This document shows, in pieces, positions 23,840 through 36,165 of a stretch of DNA of 64,000 nucleotides (position 1 is its first letter; the number at the start of each line of letters is the position of its first letter). Under the pieces are notes generated by a model. It was not told where the DNA came from. It searched no databases and saw only the letters and a list, made by a program, of their open reading frames with translations. The stretch is from Hetaerina americana. Its lineage: Eukaryota; Arthropoda; Insecta; Odonata; Calopterygidae. The position numbers were made by a program, and so were the translations under genes. The stretch spans positions 10,980,610 to 11,044,609 of the forward strand of contig JAKTNV010000014.1 of the NCBI GenBank assembly GCA_022747635.1. Direction: 5' to 3'.

Positions 23840-25386
23840 TACATTGGCTAGGAAGTTAGATAGGCTGGGAAGTTCATACCTTCCCTACTCCCTCCCAGCC
23901 AGTTCCAGGGTATCCTGAAAAGTATTTGCGGAGCGCTGCTGCCCGATTGGTCGCTCCCCCGCGATCTGGACCACAAAATCGCGATCATGTACGACATTGC
24001 TAGCGTGAGAGTGATCCGGCGGTTGGGCGACATCAAATTACTCATAATACTGCCGTTGACGCAAAAGGGAATGAGTTTCAAGGTGTTGCGAGCGCTACCT
24101 TTCCCGACCACCGATGGTGAAAATAAATCTGTCCTCATACAGCCTGACTCGCCTTATCTGGCCGTCTCAACGGAACAGAGCAACTTAGTACTCTTACCCT
24201 ACGACTACTCACAGCAATGTAGAACTGAAAGCATGATCGTGTGTCCTCAGGCTTACCCAATACTAACTCCTAACTCCCGCTCCTGTAACATTGCCGTTTT
24301 TCTCCGGAAAGAGAGCTCATAAAGCAGAACTGCCGGATAGGATTAGCTCAGTCTCCATTTGCAATGTTTATCAAGGGCGAAACGCCTGGAAAGTGGCACT
24401 TTAGCCTCAGTAGCGTCACCGAATTATCTATCGACTGCCCTCAAAAATACTCCAAGTTATCCATCAGTAAGCAAGGCACCCTAACTCTTGCATCTGGGTG
24501 TTCGGCCAGCGATGGAGTAAATTACATACCCGCCTTCACTGAATTCCACTGTGTAAGTACTTCCTTGCAAACAAATATTTCAGTAGAACCACTGCCAATG
24601 ATAAATGAAAGTGTTATTGATGACCGATACCTGAACCTCGCTAGTAACGACGCCAACCTTGAGCACCTCTTAAAGTCGATCGCAAAATTAGATACTCATA
24701 ACGTACCCATCGTATCCCTGTCCGATATAGAAAGAAACGTTAAGTCCCTGTCCCCCCTGGGTTTGGACATAAAGCGCGTTCATTACGTAGGAATCTCATC
24801 TTTTGTGGTGATCTTCGGCTCTCTGTGTTCGGTCGTTGTCTATGTCCATTGCAAGCGCAAAGCAGACCGTGTATTGCGACGCGATCCTCGAGACAAAATC
24901 ACCGAGTGTAAAAGTGAATCGTGTGCCACCCCCCTGTGAATATACATGGAAACGTGACGACCCAGTTAACCACAATCCATGTGCCGCTGTTTCCTACACT
25001 AGGCAGTATCAGAAATGTTCCATGATAAAGTGTATGCCGTGATAAACTATGCAAGTGAACTATTTATGGCAAGACATATTCTTGTAATATAAAAATTGTG
25101 ACTATGGATTTAGTGAACTATTTCTACTGCGATGGGAACTGTGAAGAGGAATTATTTTGATGTAATGAACTTTTAAGGTTGGAATAGACCACAAATGTGA
25201 TTTTCCATACGGTGTGTCGATTGTGATTAATGTCTACAGAACTTTTATTTTATTATTATTGCCATTTTTTTTCCTCGCAAGTACTACCTTATGTAATCAT
25301 TTTTGTATATATGTATGTCTTTTTTTAATTTTATTGTATCGGGGAGAAAGCAAGGTTGACTTCTAAGGGCCTCACAGTTTGATTTC

Positions 25387-25396
25387 AAAGCCGGGG
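25387..25396 (+). other. Probable polypurine tract before the 3' LTR
   Basis: AAAGCCGGGG directly precedes the presumed LTR start TGATGTCAC. An alternative, more purine-pure tract (GGGGAGAAAGCAAGG) lies about 40 bp upstream and would place the LTR start at about 25358. Confidence 0.4.
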
Positions 25397-25869
25397 TGAT
25401 GTCACGGGGACATGATGCTAGTTCTGATGTTTCGGAAAAGCCATGTAGATGGCAGTCTCAATACACAATGTCGCGGGGACATGATGCTCGGACATCTAGA
25501 AGAACTCATGCGAGCTAGTGTCCTTTTCGCCGAATCCGCGATAGCAAATTTGGCGAACAGTGGCTGGACACAGTCACCCACTACCGAGGTTAACCTGCTC
25601 TCTCCCCTACAGCTAATGATACGGAGTTCGGCGCCCGGTCTTTATACCCGGGAATTCATATATAAACCCCGAGCGCCCCAAGCAAAACAGGGCAGTGACC
25701 GGTGACACTAAAGGTTGTGGAACTCTCTTGCGGAGGCCGAACCTGCTGCTGTCTCTACGCTTCCTCTTCCTTCCGGGCCGGGCTCCTTGTGTAGTAAGTC
25801 CAATAAATGTATAGCAATGAATGCCACTCTTTGATTCCACGAACCCAACCCTACTATGTCCACGCGACA
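25397..25869 (+). repeat. 3' long terminal repeat of the Ty3/gypsy element
   Basis: About 473 bp running from TGATGTCAC to GCGACA (TG...CA ends). It contains a TATA box TATATAAA (25659-25666) and a polyadenylation signal AATAAA (25802-25807). A motif GTC(A/G)CGGGGACATGATGCT occurs twice (25400 and 25470 region), possibly a regulatory direct repeat. No matching 5' LTR is present in the window, so the left boundary cannot be confirmed by comparison. Confidence 0.68.
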
Positions 25870-28857
25870 CCTTAAGTCTTTACCAAAATTTAAACTTACT
25901 TCATGGTCATTCCTAATTTAATGCACAAATAAAAAGGAACTCACCAAACTTTTTTGACTCGTCTGATGCAGTCATAGATAAAGTTAATCAACATTTGACT
26001 CTAAAAATACATTTATAGGTAAAAATATTAGATTTCAAACGACAGCTACACCCAGATCTGTCTAGTTTTTACGCAAAGCTTAATTTATAAATATCTATAA
26101 CTAATTTCACTTTTGTGATATAGTAAAAGTGATTAAACCGCAAATTGTGGCGAGGCTGAAAGAATAATTTGATCGACAAAATTATTGAAGCAGAAAAATG
26201 GGATAAGGAGAAGTTGTCTTATGCATTGAGTGGGAAGATACTATTTAGAATTCCGAGCACTTTGCTTATTGATACGAATAAATCAGACATTTATCTCACT
26301 CCAGAAAACTGATCCATTCCATTGAGAAAAAATAATACCGTTGAAAAAAATCAAACAAACATAGGTTTGGCGCGGATGGGAGAAACGAGGTGAGTGGGAA
26401 CGGGCGGGTGGAAAGGAACCTGGGAAACAAACAGCCCACCACCGCAAGGGAATCATCCGGAATGGAATTAAGGCCTGCGGATGGTGTCGGTGGAAGGGGT
26501 GAGAGAGGTCGAATCAGTCGGGACGACTTTCTTCAAGAGAGGAGGCAGGCAGGCTGGGGAGTGGAGGATGCGAAAAGCGATGAGACGAACAAGAGAAGGA
26601 GAACGGGTTAGTGGTGAGTGTCATGCAGTCCTGGGATGGGAAGGGGGAGGTTCGAGCTACGGATCGATCGAGCGAATTGGATGATATTCGAGGGAGTGAG
26701 TGAGAGGAGGGAGAGAGAGAGAGAGAATGTGATCCGGGCAAGGATAGGAACCAGGGGATATGTTTGATGATGCCATTTCTGTGGATTATGAAGGCCCCTT
26801 GCCGTCCCCTCCCCATATCCACCTCGAGGCGTTGTGGAGGGCCAAGTCTCGGACTTTATAGGTCTTCAAGATCGAAGGGTGATGATGATGCACTGGTTCT
26901 CTCGGAATGAATCGGATGGAAAGTTAGTTGAGTGCCTCTTTTATTGCCTAATATCAACCACGCTGCCCACGGTATGATGAGACGAGACAAAAAATACACT
27001 TGGAAAGACTTTTTATTTTGCTCTCTCGTCATATTTTTATTCGCGATAATCAGGGGCTGAGGATGAGATCCAATTCTAACGAAATCAATATGTGACCTTA
27101 TTGTTCAGCTGTTCCTCAAATCCCTGAAATCGCCAATTTCCTCCAGTTCTATTCGCAACTAGGAGAAAGACCTGGAAAGATATGATTTAAGACTACTAGG
27201 CTATATGAATTCGTTTTTAGATCAAAAGAGTGTTTATATTATTTTTTGACAGACTGCATTTTATGATATTTTTTTCGATTTTGAGTTATTTTATAGTTCG
27301 CAGGTTACTCCTGAGCTGTTAATGATTCCATTAATGAAGCATCGTTATTTTAATGATTTCGGTGGTCAAATGGGTGTTTTGGAGGAAACAATATGTAAAG
27401 TTTGGCTATTTCAATTTTTATTTGAACGGTGAGGGTGTCGATCGACGAAGTCATGATCTTAAATAAACACACACTAAATAAATTGATTTATTTAATGGAA
27501 AAAAAGTATTTTTAATTAATGTATTTCCTGATGCTGAATAAATCCGAAAACTGGATAGTTGAAATTACATCTATTAGGAGCCACCGAGACTTTTCCGCAC
27601 TTTCAAGTACAGTAGTATGCTTTATTTAGCCTTGATGGAAATGTAAGGGCGTTCACTCAGTTTATTCAAAATGAAAATTCTCTCATTGGATACCATTTTA
27701 CTCCATAGTTTTAGATCATAAATACTTTAATTGGAAATATCCCTTGCATTTATGAAAAATAGTGACAGCGGTTCAGAAAGATGCGTATAGATAATGAAAA
27801 TGAAATGCACACAGGAAAAAGAAAAAAAAATAATGAAGAAGTTCTACGTAGATAGGCTGGATATCAAAGGCAATTGAATGCGGTTAACAAGGAAAAGACC
27901 AACTCAAAATACCCACTTGATGCAAGATACCATTCTTAACGAATTTGAATAAAAACGAGGCAGTCAGTCTTTGAATGAGATCCGTTGTAGCAAGATAAAG
28001 TCCAACGTTAAGACAAATAAAAATGAAGGTTTGAAGGGGTTGGCAGATGGAATAATGGAAAGGAAAGTCTGTCAAACCAATTATGGATTTAACTCTGGAG
28101 ATAGCAGTCTTACCATTACTTCCTATTAGTCAACCCATGGAATGGTACAGAAATGTTTCCTTGTTAAAATGCGCTTTCATTCCTGTGTACCGAAGCGTTT
28201 GATTTTGCCCTTTTTTCAAGCTAGGGCATTAATAAATAATTGCTTTGATTTAGAAAGACATTTTTACCACCCTACTTCTGCCCACTTTAAATTATCATTA
28301 TCCGTTGATATTACAATTATATTAATTTATACAACTAAACTATTACCATTTAAGTTTTTTATAATGAAATTATCTGTTAACAATACAAACATTAGAACAA
28401 GGTAATTTTTTACGATGCAACAATTTAAAATGTAAATATTTTTCAATATAGATCTATGCATATCGCTCTGTTTTATTCATCACAACGATATAAAATACGC
28501 GTAAAACATTTTAGAAAACGGTTAAGTAATATATATGAAAATATAATTCAATAATTTAAATCAACTATCAATGGGTTTTTAAATGGGGCACTTGGAAAAT
28601 ATCACAGACAAATTTTGGTCCCAAATTCGAGCCACTGTAATTTAGGACATACTGATGGACTGAAACGCCAATAAGCATCAATAGAGAGGTTTACCATTTT
28701 TAAAATATACCTATAAATGAACGAACAGTATGAAAATATACTGACAAAAATGACAATCATCAAAACTCTCCAAATTCTGATTGACTGTAGCGCAGGGACA
28801 AGAAGCGTGAATTGAAAATTGACACTTGAATACCGGAAAGTGTCATACAGTGCGAAC
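25870..28857. other. Non-coding stretch, GC/purine-rich patch at 26380-26830
   Basis: AT-rich apart from 26380-26830, which is rich in G and A and ends in a (GA)n run at 26708-26724. Short overlapping frames in the patch show no domain. It may be a promoter or 5' exon region. No other feature was recognised. Confidence 0.4.
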
Positions 28858-28912
28858 ATCTACAACCTACAGGGTACCCTGCAAGCCATCGCTAGGATGT
28901 GTTGTGGCATCA
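28858..28912 (-). mobile_element. LINE-B 3' UTR fragment
   Basis: Read on the minus strand, the sequence GCCACAACACATCCTAGCGA followed by TGGCTTGCAGGGTACC matches the LINE-B 3' UTR at 62918-62945 (GCCACATCCTAGCGGTGGCT). The fragment ends in a short GTAGATG stretch like the tail at 3427. Confidence 0.6.
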
Positions 28913-29787
28913 AAAATTAATTTTTTCTTGATTTTCAGTTATCAAAATTTAAGTAAAATATTTCAAATAATGGAAATCATTTTAAATACAGATGCCCGCA
29001 CTTCGGCATCTAAGCGCATGTGAGACAGACTGATTGTAGTAAAAAGTACAAAGTATACATACACTATGTAAGTTCATTCCTCTCCTTATTTACTTACCAA
29101 TTCATCCTAATTTGAAAGTTTTACTGTGGGGAGGGGAACTTTGGGGAGACCTCCTACTTTATGGATTCATCTTGATACAATATGTTCAAAACGGCCTACT
29201 TTGGTCATCGGGCGAGGGGACTCGATGACCTTTCCTCCACCAAACATTCTCGAATCGATGTGCTCTTCTGAGTTAGTGCTCTGCTTAAACTAAAGATGTC
29301 GATTGCTGGAAATTCTAATATATTGTAATGATTGTGGAATGGTCAAATACGTGAACCTCCTAGGTTCTCTAGCCATTCAATCGACAGTATCAAATTCAAA
29401 CTTTTATTCATAATAAAAAATAAACTCTTCTTTCTCGCTTCTATTTCCTGCCACTTACGGTGCAAACTAATTTGATGTAAATCTTGCCTTTTAACTTTAT
29501 ATGCTGTTTTTGTATCCCAATTATTCATAACTAGCGAGGAATCAAGAGGTTTAAACAGATTATTTACATCCTTTGTTATTTCTCCCTTGATCTGTTGGCT
29601 ATTGAAATATATATTGATCTTCTTTTCATTAGTTACCTTTCAAACGTAAAGTGAATTTGACAAAAACCTTCAACCTACTCATTTCCTTTGCAGAGGAGCT
29701 TTTTCAGAGTTTAAAGAAAAATATCCAAAGAGTATCTGATTACTCATTTAATGAAACCTTTTCAAGGAGGAAAAATAATTCATGATA
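28913..29787. other. Non-coding stretch, nothing recognised
   Basis: AT-rich. A 61-codon frame on the minus strand at 29343-29528 has no recognisable domain. Confidence 0.5.
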
Positions 29788-30540
29788 CGAGGGTCATCCG
29801 GAAAGTAGTACCCGTTCGTGAAATAAAGACACAAAAGTAAATATTAACAAACATAAAAAATTTTATTTGAAAGAGGATACTTTAAACTACTTCTCAACAT
29901 AATCTCCAAGCAAATTAAGGCATTTGTCATAACGTGTGACAAGTTTCTGTATTCCTGCTGCATAGTCCTTCGCCGCCAGCTCATTGAGATACGCGAGGGA
30001 CCCATCTTGCACAAATTTTTGCATAATGCAGATGGTGTTTAACAATTTCATGAACAATTGTTCGAGAAACATTGGGAAAATGCTCACAGATGTCATCAAT
30101 TGTGACGCGCCGATCGTTCCTCACGAATTCGTCAACTGAGCTCACCAGTTGGTCTGTAATGACAGACGGTCTCTCCGAACGCTCATCGTCGTGTGTGTTC
30201 CCCCTCCCCATGTTGAAGTTGCGACACCACCGCCGAACAGACGACTCGTCCATTACATTGTCTCCATACACCTCCTTTAATTGGCGATGAATATCACATG
30301 GGCGAACGTTTCTTGCATTGAGGAATTTAATCACTGCCCTCACTTCACAACTGGCGGCGTTCTCAATTTTTTTAAACATTGTAAACAATCACAGAAACAA
30401 CACAGGCAATGCTAGCGTCACGCAACTTGGCTCAGAGAAGGCAGACAAGCCACTGAAGCTATCTGACCTCGTCCAGCGGCTACTCGCGTCGTCAGCACTT
30501 CATGCGGCACGAACGGGTACTACTTTCCGGATGACCCTCG
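29788..30540 (-). mobile_element. Internally deleted mariner derivative (copy 2, inverted)
   Basis: Same 35-bp terminal repeats as the copy at 23088, flanked by TA at 29786-29787 and 30541-30542. It is nearly identical to that copy on the opposite strand. By eye there is a substitution in the left repeat, one in the HTH coding region (KRPS versus ERPS) and a one-base indel in the 5' UTR. The same internal deletion junction in both shows that an already deleted form was mobilised. Confidence 0.95.
29981..30379 (-). CDS. Truncated mariner transposase: HTH DNA-binding domain only (copy 2)
   Basis: 132 codons, nearly identical to 23248-23646. It has the mariner HTH regions (YGDNVMDESSVRRWCRNF and VTIDDICEHFPNVSRTIVHE), no catalytic aspartates, and a stop just past the deletion junction. 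The frame remains open in both copies, though copies this young would not yet show decay in any case. Confidence 0.87.
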   Translation of the reverse strand: MFKKIENAASCEVRAVIKFLNARNVRPCDIHRQLKEVYGDNVMDESSVRRWCRNFNMGRGNTHDDERSERPSVITDQLVSSVDEFVRNDRRVTIDDICEHFPNVSRTIVHEIVKHHLHYAKICARWVPRVSQ

Positions 30541-30542
30541 TA

Positions 30543-31170
30543 CATACCGAGTCTATTTGAAACCATAATTGGTCATTTTGAGACCATAAACTTATTGCGC
30601 TTTCATCAAGTTATAGAAGGCAATGATTTTTCTTGCACAGTGATAGAATGCATAAAAAACTTCAGAATCATTAATTAATTTGCTCCAAATATCAAACATG
30701 AAAATGAATCCGTAAATAGAAACGAAAAACACGGGCTTCTTTCATCTAACTTGACTCACAGACTTTCAATGATTTTCTTAAAGCGATCTCAATCTTCAGC
30801 GGTTTGTTACCAGCACAAAGGTAACCCCCCAGGTTATGCTCTGCAGAGATTATATATGATTAACCATTTCAACCATCGCAGATGGTGAGGAATTCAGAGG
30901 AAGCCTTCATTCATTGCATAGCGATTCAACCAATGACTACCAAGATTATCTTGAACCTCAAAAGTAGTTATTATTTTGAGCCTACTTTGTAGGTGCGAAT
31001 ATGAACTACTCATAGCACCGCCTTTTTAAACATTTCCCAAACTAAATAACAAAACACTAACCTTTGGTGTTCAGATGTTTTATTCAGAGTATGCACTGTA
31101 ATTGTCAATCCTGAAGACGCTGGAGCTCACATAATCTTAACAGGTTTTAAGCCTTCTGGAAAAATACACG
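30543..31170. other. Non-coding stretch, nothing recognised
   Basis: AT-rich sequence between the mariner derivative and a LINE-B fragment. No feature was recognised. Confidence 0.5.
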
Positions 31171-31174
31171 GAAA

Positions 31175-31560
31175 AGCAATTACACACCAGAATGATTTTA
31201 CCCGAACATGACCCTACCGCGGTCGAACAATGTTATTACGATCCCCAATCGTTCATGGAAAAAATAGCATCTAAATCCTCTCTGTTCTACACTTAATCTC
31301 TCTAATTTTACTAGCATGATCTCTCCTGCCACAGTACGATGGGAATAATCATACATTTTCAGCATCACTGCTGAAAACACCTCTTTCCAATTTATGCAAG
31401 AGCTTCAATCTGTAATTTAATCTTTGCTCCGTGAGTGATTCCCAGCCTAACTACTCCAATATTTTGGATACGCAACTAAGTTTACCATAACAAAGTTTTA
31501 CACGTCTAGTTCCTCTACGTTACACGCGATCTAATTTGGCAAATTTTTAAAAGTTCAATC
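31175..31560 (-). mobile_element. LINE-B 3' fragment
   Basis: On the minus strand it aligns with 62560-62900 of the best LINE-B copy. The part that encodes LDREQRRRARFVKC there, the LKLLHALEGR block, the region before HRTMVG, and the 3' UTR (ACATTGTTCGACCGCGGTAG versus ACATTGTCCGAGCGCGGTAG) are all recognisable. Stops and indels are present. It is truncated at its 5' side. Confidence 0.72.
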
Positions 31561-31659
31561 CATGGGCAAATAATTCCTTTATCACTCCTTTTATTTTTCT
31601 CAAAACGCAGTATAACGTATTAGGTAGGTTTTGGATGAATATTTTTATATCTTTACATT

Positions 31660-32800
31660 TTTTGACCTCATCCAACAGAACAAAATATGACACTCAACAT
31701 TATAATTCACTGTTCTTTAATCCGGTTATAAATTCTAACTCCCTTCATTCTGTCCATCCTTTTTCTCCTCATTACTCCATTTCCTAACGTTCATCCGTCT
31801 AACACAGTGTTCAACAATGTATCACCATTCGAGATGATTTGCATCCTCCTTGCCTCCTTTATATTACTCCCAACGATCTCATCTCTCCTCTCACACCATT
31901 CTTAGTACTACTTCGTTTGTTTTCCTTGCGTCCATTCTGATTTTCCCATCCTTCTCCGCACCCATACCTCAAAAGCCACCATTCTAATACGATTATAATT
32001 TTTTTTCAACGACCATGTTTAGGAGCCGTGCAAAACCATCAGAGATTAAAGGTTTTTTCTGAACATCTTTACTCAACGTTCCTGTCTTCCTATCCTATCC
32101 ATTCCCTTCTCCTTATGAAAGCGTCTTTTCTTAAGTCAATTCTTCTTCTGATGAACCTACTACTTTGAACGTTTTGGTCTAAAATAATTTGAATATTGGT
32201 AAACTGCACCACCTGCTCTAGTGAGCGTAATCCTATTTTAACTATTTTTAACTTAGCCTTCCTCATTCTCGAAAGTTTAACACCCTTTGCTTTGTTTACA
32301 TTCATTCTGATCATTTGCCTATCACACAAATTTTCTAACCAGCTAATTAATTCTTATAACCTCCCGGTTCACTGGCCAACTAAAGTGTGATCATCCACTA
32401 ACATGACTGTTTTTATGAATTTACCATCAATTTTCATTCCTAATTCCAGTTAATCCCAACCTCTAAATGTTTTCACCACATATACGATAGGGGACACCTT
32501 TCTGGCTACTCTCCCTTACACTACTCATCCGGACTCTCCATTCACAAAATTCATCTGAGCAGTCTGAGACATGAGTAGGTTGCGGATAAGTGGCCTAGTT
32601 CACCAATATACCCTTATCTTTTAGAAAAAATCATTATTTCTATCCAAATACCATATCAAACGCCTTCTCAAAGCCTAAGGCATCAACAAAAATTTAATTG
32701 TACTCTAAAAATGTTCTCCTCTATTAGTTTCCTAATTATTACTATGGCATCACACTCTCCTCATCTTCTACACGCTCTTTCCCTCCTGAAACTACATCAT
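31660..32800 (-). mobile_element. Decayed LINE-A copy, RT core to 3' end
   Basis: The minus strand carries remnants in LINE-A order. Near 32640-32700 is the block matching FEKAFD. At 32090-32329 is a readable stretch (MIRMNVNKAKGVKLSRMRKA, VQFTNIQIILDQNVQSS) corresponding to the region after the YADD motif. At 31800-31960 is the tail domain. The end near 31660-31740 resembles the 3' UTR. It lies next to a LINE-B fragment in the same orientation. Confidence 0.7.
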
Positions 32801-33849
32801 ATAAGAGATGAAACATATAGCTCAAAGGTGCGGAAAGGATGAGCTTTGAAGGAGGAGAGAAGTTGACCTTTGCCATTGGAGTTCAATCCTTACAAGCGTT
32901 TTTAAAGACGGTTTGAGAAAACTACCTCTGCATATAACATATGCCGGAGTAATAAAATGAAATGCGTCCCTTCCGATTGACTACAACCTGAACGTGGTGG
33001 AAGGATCTGCGTGTTCCTGTGACCCCTAGAGCTATGGGATCAATACCAGATGGATAATAGGGTAGGAGTCAAACGAAAAGTTCCCCATGTGACGTCTGCT
33101 CCTTAGTAAAACGGCTGTAAAGGGTTCTGATCCCAGCGGGGGGAACTTTTAGGGTAGGTGTCACGTTAAAAATATTACAGGAGGAAGGCAACAGGAAACC
33201 ACAACCACTTCATATTTTCCACTTATCCTGTCCTCAACATAGCCCTAATATTCCAAGTCCCTAATTTTTACTGGTCCTTAATAAAAAATTCAAGCACGGA
33301 GACACGAAAAAATGGATAAAATATTCGACGAACATCTTTACAATACTTATCCGTATTTTGTTTAATACTGTAATTATCTATAGATTAAGCTATCAAATAC
33401 TCATCAATGGTGAAAAGTGGGCTTTTTACTAACGCCGTCAATAAAAACTTTTAAAATATAATAAATAATGCCTATGGGGAGTAGAAAATGTCAACGTCAA
33501 GGGTAGGTTTCTCCCTACTGTCTCTAATCTTACATTTTACATTCGCACTTACATCTGGAATAATAATATGATGCCCTGCTTAAAAACATTATGTCAGGTA
33601 ATGCTCATAAAATAATTCTACTGCTATTCAGGAATCTAAAGGATACTATATTCGTAAATTAATATTGTGTTCGATCACAAATAATGTGGTAGAATTATTT
33701 TCATTAAGCTATAGTAATAAATTATTTTTCTGCGCACATTTTCTAAAACGGAGGAATTATTTTCCATTGGTCAACCATAATAGATAATTTCAATATTCCA
33801 GCAAATTTTCGTCCTAATGAATATTTCTATTCAAGCACGGAAAATGTGT
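32801..33849. other. Mostly non-coding; possible LINE 5'-UTR-like segment at 32960-33240
   Basis: From 32960 to 33240 the base composition is more balanced and includes GGAGGAAGGCAACAGGAAAC, a phrase resembling 5' regions of some arthropod LINEs. This is a weak impression. The rest is AT-rich without features. Confidence 0.3.
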
Positions 33850-34060
33850 GGATAAGTTAACCAAAATATAGGATTTATTAGAAGAGTATTGGAGAAAGGT
33901 TTAAAGAGCAATGTTATCTTTCGCTGGTTAGACCTCATTTACAATAGGCCGCTAGGATATAGGATCCTCATGAAGTTGAATTGATTGCCAAATTGGATTG
34001 CGTGCCGCGTATGGGAGCTATATTTGTAAAGGATTGTTATGATAAACTGGGTAGGGTATC
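33850..34060 (+). mobile_element. Short LINE-B fragment
   Basis: Aligns with 62380-62610 of the best LINE-B copy: TAGGATTTATTAGAAGAG, TCTTTCGCTGGTTAG and GATCCTCATGAAGTTG appear in the same order. Only about 200 bp remain and there are stops. Confidence 0.7.
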
Positions 34061-35035
34061 GTATAGCGAATAGGGCATCTATCGCTTTCAGATGGCGAAG
34101 ATGAAACCCAATAAAATGCGAGTAACAAATAAAATAGAATTGGTGCCGATCTTCTTTCCAGATAATGAAGCCGCATTCCCTCGGTATGTATGCACGAGTG
34201 CATCATATTATACGTATGCGCTAGTGGCAATTGCTGCGTAGATAAAACGGAAAAAGAGCTCAGTTGCCCGAGTTCATTAAGCCTCCCTATGGGCTTTCGG
34301 AGGGCAACTTGAAACCCGAGATTTGACTCAATCACATGAGGTAGCCGGTAGCATCAGACCTGAGCTGAAGAATTCTCAGTGAAATAAGAGCAAACTGTAG
34401 ATAAATGAATAGGAAGATACCTGGAAAAATCTACAAGGTCATAATTCTCTTGAACGCAAATATTCTTCGAGCAATTCTGTAGTGGACAGGCGAAACTCCA
34501 TAATTACCACGGAATGAAGAAATAATCAATCAACAGTAATCGACATGTAAAATTGACAAAATGATTGCCACCAGATAGCTAAGTACGATGAAAATTTCTC
34601 CTTCGCATCCTAAAGGCGAATGTAAAACGACCTCGACATCCCTTTCAGTTAGGGTTCGGGGAATGATGGAATAATGGCTATTGCGGAGGAATTACGAATA
34701 CACCGGAGACCTTCAGCTGGAATATAGATTCCGATAGTAAGTCGATCTGCGGCAAATCATTAGGCACTCACCGCACTTCCAGTGCTCATGCATTTAGGTA
34801 TTTGGGCCTCGCTATCAGCTGAGTCACTGCGTAGAAATTCGGCCTTTATACTGTATTTGACTTCCGCCTTGTAGCATGAGTGCTTTAATCACTTCTATCA
34901 TAAACTGCAAAGCTACTTATTACGTTTCTGCGATTATTGACTAGATCTTCGATGATAAGTCACGCCATACATTTCCCTGTATTTTGTTGAATTTCAAGTA
35001 CTTTTATTTTTGGCGACACAACCATATATGCATAC
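34061..35035. other. Non-coding stretch, nothing recognised
   Basis: No supported gene or repeat. A 105-codon frame on the minus strand (34018-34335) overlaps the LINE-B fragment and has no domain. Confidence 0.45.
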
Positions 35036-35039
35036 ATAA

Positions 35040-35113
35040 CATAATATATATATGCATATATACATATATATATATATATATGCATATATACATATATATA
35101 TATATATGCATAT

Positions 35114-35145
<32 letters not shown>

Positions 35146-35165
35146 ACACACACACACACACCTAC
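35040..35165. repeat. Compound (AT)n / ATATATGCATATATACAT microsatellite
   Basis: Alternating AT with regular GCATATATACAT interruptions, closing in a (CA)n run at about 35148-35161. The higher-order unit of about 34-36 bp repeats roughly three times. Confidence 0.95.
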
Positions 35166-35282
35166 TTTCTTCCCCCTTCCACTGCAGACGGTGGTTGTGA
35201 CACCAAAAATTTGAATCAACTCTGGTACGAGAGTCTTTCTTTTCTGTGCTTCAAAGTAATATTATTTATTTGCACCCTTTTA

Positions 35283-35311
35283 TTGTATATTATTATTATT
35301 ATTATTATTAG
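35283..35311. repeat. (TTA)n 3' tail of LINE-A
   Basis: TTATTATTATTA-type run directly abutting the 3' end of the adjacent minus-strand LINE-A copy. The copy at 37384 has a shorter TAATTATTATTAG at the same position, so the LINE-A 3' tail is (TAA)n on its sense strand. Confidence 0.8.
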
Positions 35312-36165
35312 ATAATATACCGGTCAATGTAGGTTTTTGATGGGTACAACTACCAAATAAATATCTTGTTTCTCCTAACAAAACACAACTCAACATCCTA
35401 CTCTACAAGTCTCTCTTCAATTCGGAATACTTCCTTTCGGGTGTTTCATCCCGTCCAACATCCTTATCCAATTCCTACCCTTTCCTCTTTTGCCTAATAT
35501 TCTCCCCTCTATCACAGTCACCACGATCCCACTGCCATTCAATATGCTTTGCATCCTTTTTCCCTTTCTCCTCATGATTTCTCCCAACAATCCTCTATCC
35601 TCCCCCAACATAAACAGCACTTCCTCATTTGTTTTCCTTTCCGTCCACTTCACCTTCTACATCCTTCTTCACGCCGACATTTCAAAAGCCTCCAATCTCG
35701 TAATCTATCCTCCTGCTTCAGTGAACACGTTTCCGCGCCGTACATAACTACGCTCCATATCAAAGTTTAAACGAGCCATTTCTTAAAATCCTTCATCACC
35801 TTCCCTGTCATCAATATCCTCCTCCTTGAGAAAGGTTCTTAGTCTATGCAATTCTTCTCGTTACGTTCCGACTACTTTGACCATTTTGGTCCGAGATACG
35901 TAAACTGTTCCACTAGCTCTAGTTTTCGACCTCCTATTTTAATGTTAAGCTTAGACTTTCTCTTTCTGGAAAACCGCACAACTTTTGTTTTATTTAGATT
36001 TATTCTCATTCTCATCTCATATCGCACTGAATTTCAAATTCATTCAGCAATGCTTGCAAACCCTTATCTGACTGACAAACTTAATCTTGGTCATCAGGAA
36101 ACCAAAGTGATTTTGTTTAATCCTCGCTAACTTTCATTCTTAGCTCACAGTAGTGGTTTTTCAAT
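35312..36165 (-). mobile_element. Decayed LINE-A 3' half
   Basis: The minus strand reads the tail domain (KWTERKTNEEVLFMLGEDRG, EGRILGKRGKGRNWIRMLDG at 35417-35653) and, farther 5', remnants of the post-YADD region up to about 36165. The 3' UTR ends at ACCGGTATATTATC followed by (TAA)n, matching the copy at 37384. Frameshifts are present. Confidence 0.78.

Larger units (their letters stand above)
22581..24939 (+). pseudogene. env: Broken env gene (baculovirus F-protein-like), interrupted by a deleted mariner
   Basis: Starts with a signal-peptide-like segment (MDLLTVQTVCLVTIGLLSGA) that meets an in-frame stop at 22668. The subunit boundary is at about 22945-22985, where basic KGR is followed by GLFDVVGYG, like the fusion-peptide region of F proteins; the furin-type site looks weak. 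At 23088 a mariner derivative with TA duplications splits the gene. Downstream, an ectodomain with several cysteines runs from 23842, with a frame change between about 24310 and 24360. Near 24780-24850 a hydrophobic membrane segment (VGISSFVVIFGSLCSVVVYV) is followed by a short basic tail. At least three independent lesions make it non-functional. The F-like assignment rests on the fusion-peptide region and overall layout. Confidence 0.78.
19150..25869 (+). mobile_element. 5'-truncated, env-bearing Ty3/gypsy (errantivirus-like) element
   Basis: Order: N-terminal RT, rest of RT with RNase H and integrase, an extra basic ORF, env, 3' UTR, 3' LTR. Gag, protease, primer-binding site and the 5' LTR are not visible upstream, so the copy is 5'-truncated or rearranged. 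The RT start also lacks part of the usual N-terminal segment. Defects: a frameshift in RT at about 19562, a stop and a frameshift in env, and a 752-bp deleted mariner inserted at 23088. The long intact pol frame suggests a moderately recent insertion. Confidence 0.88.
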
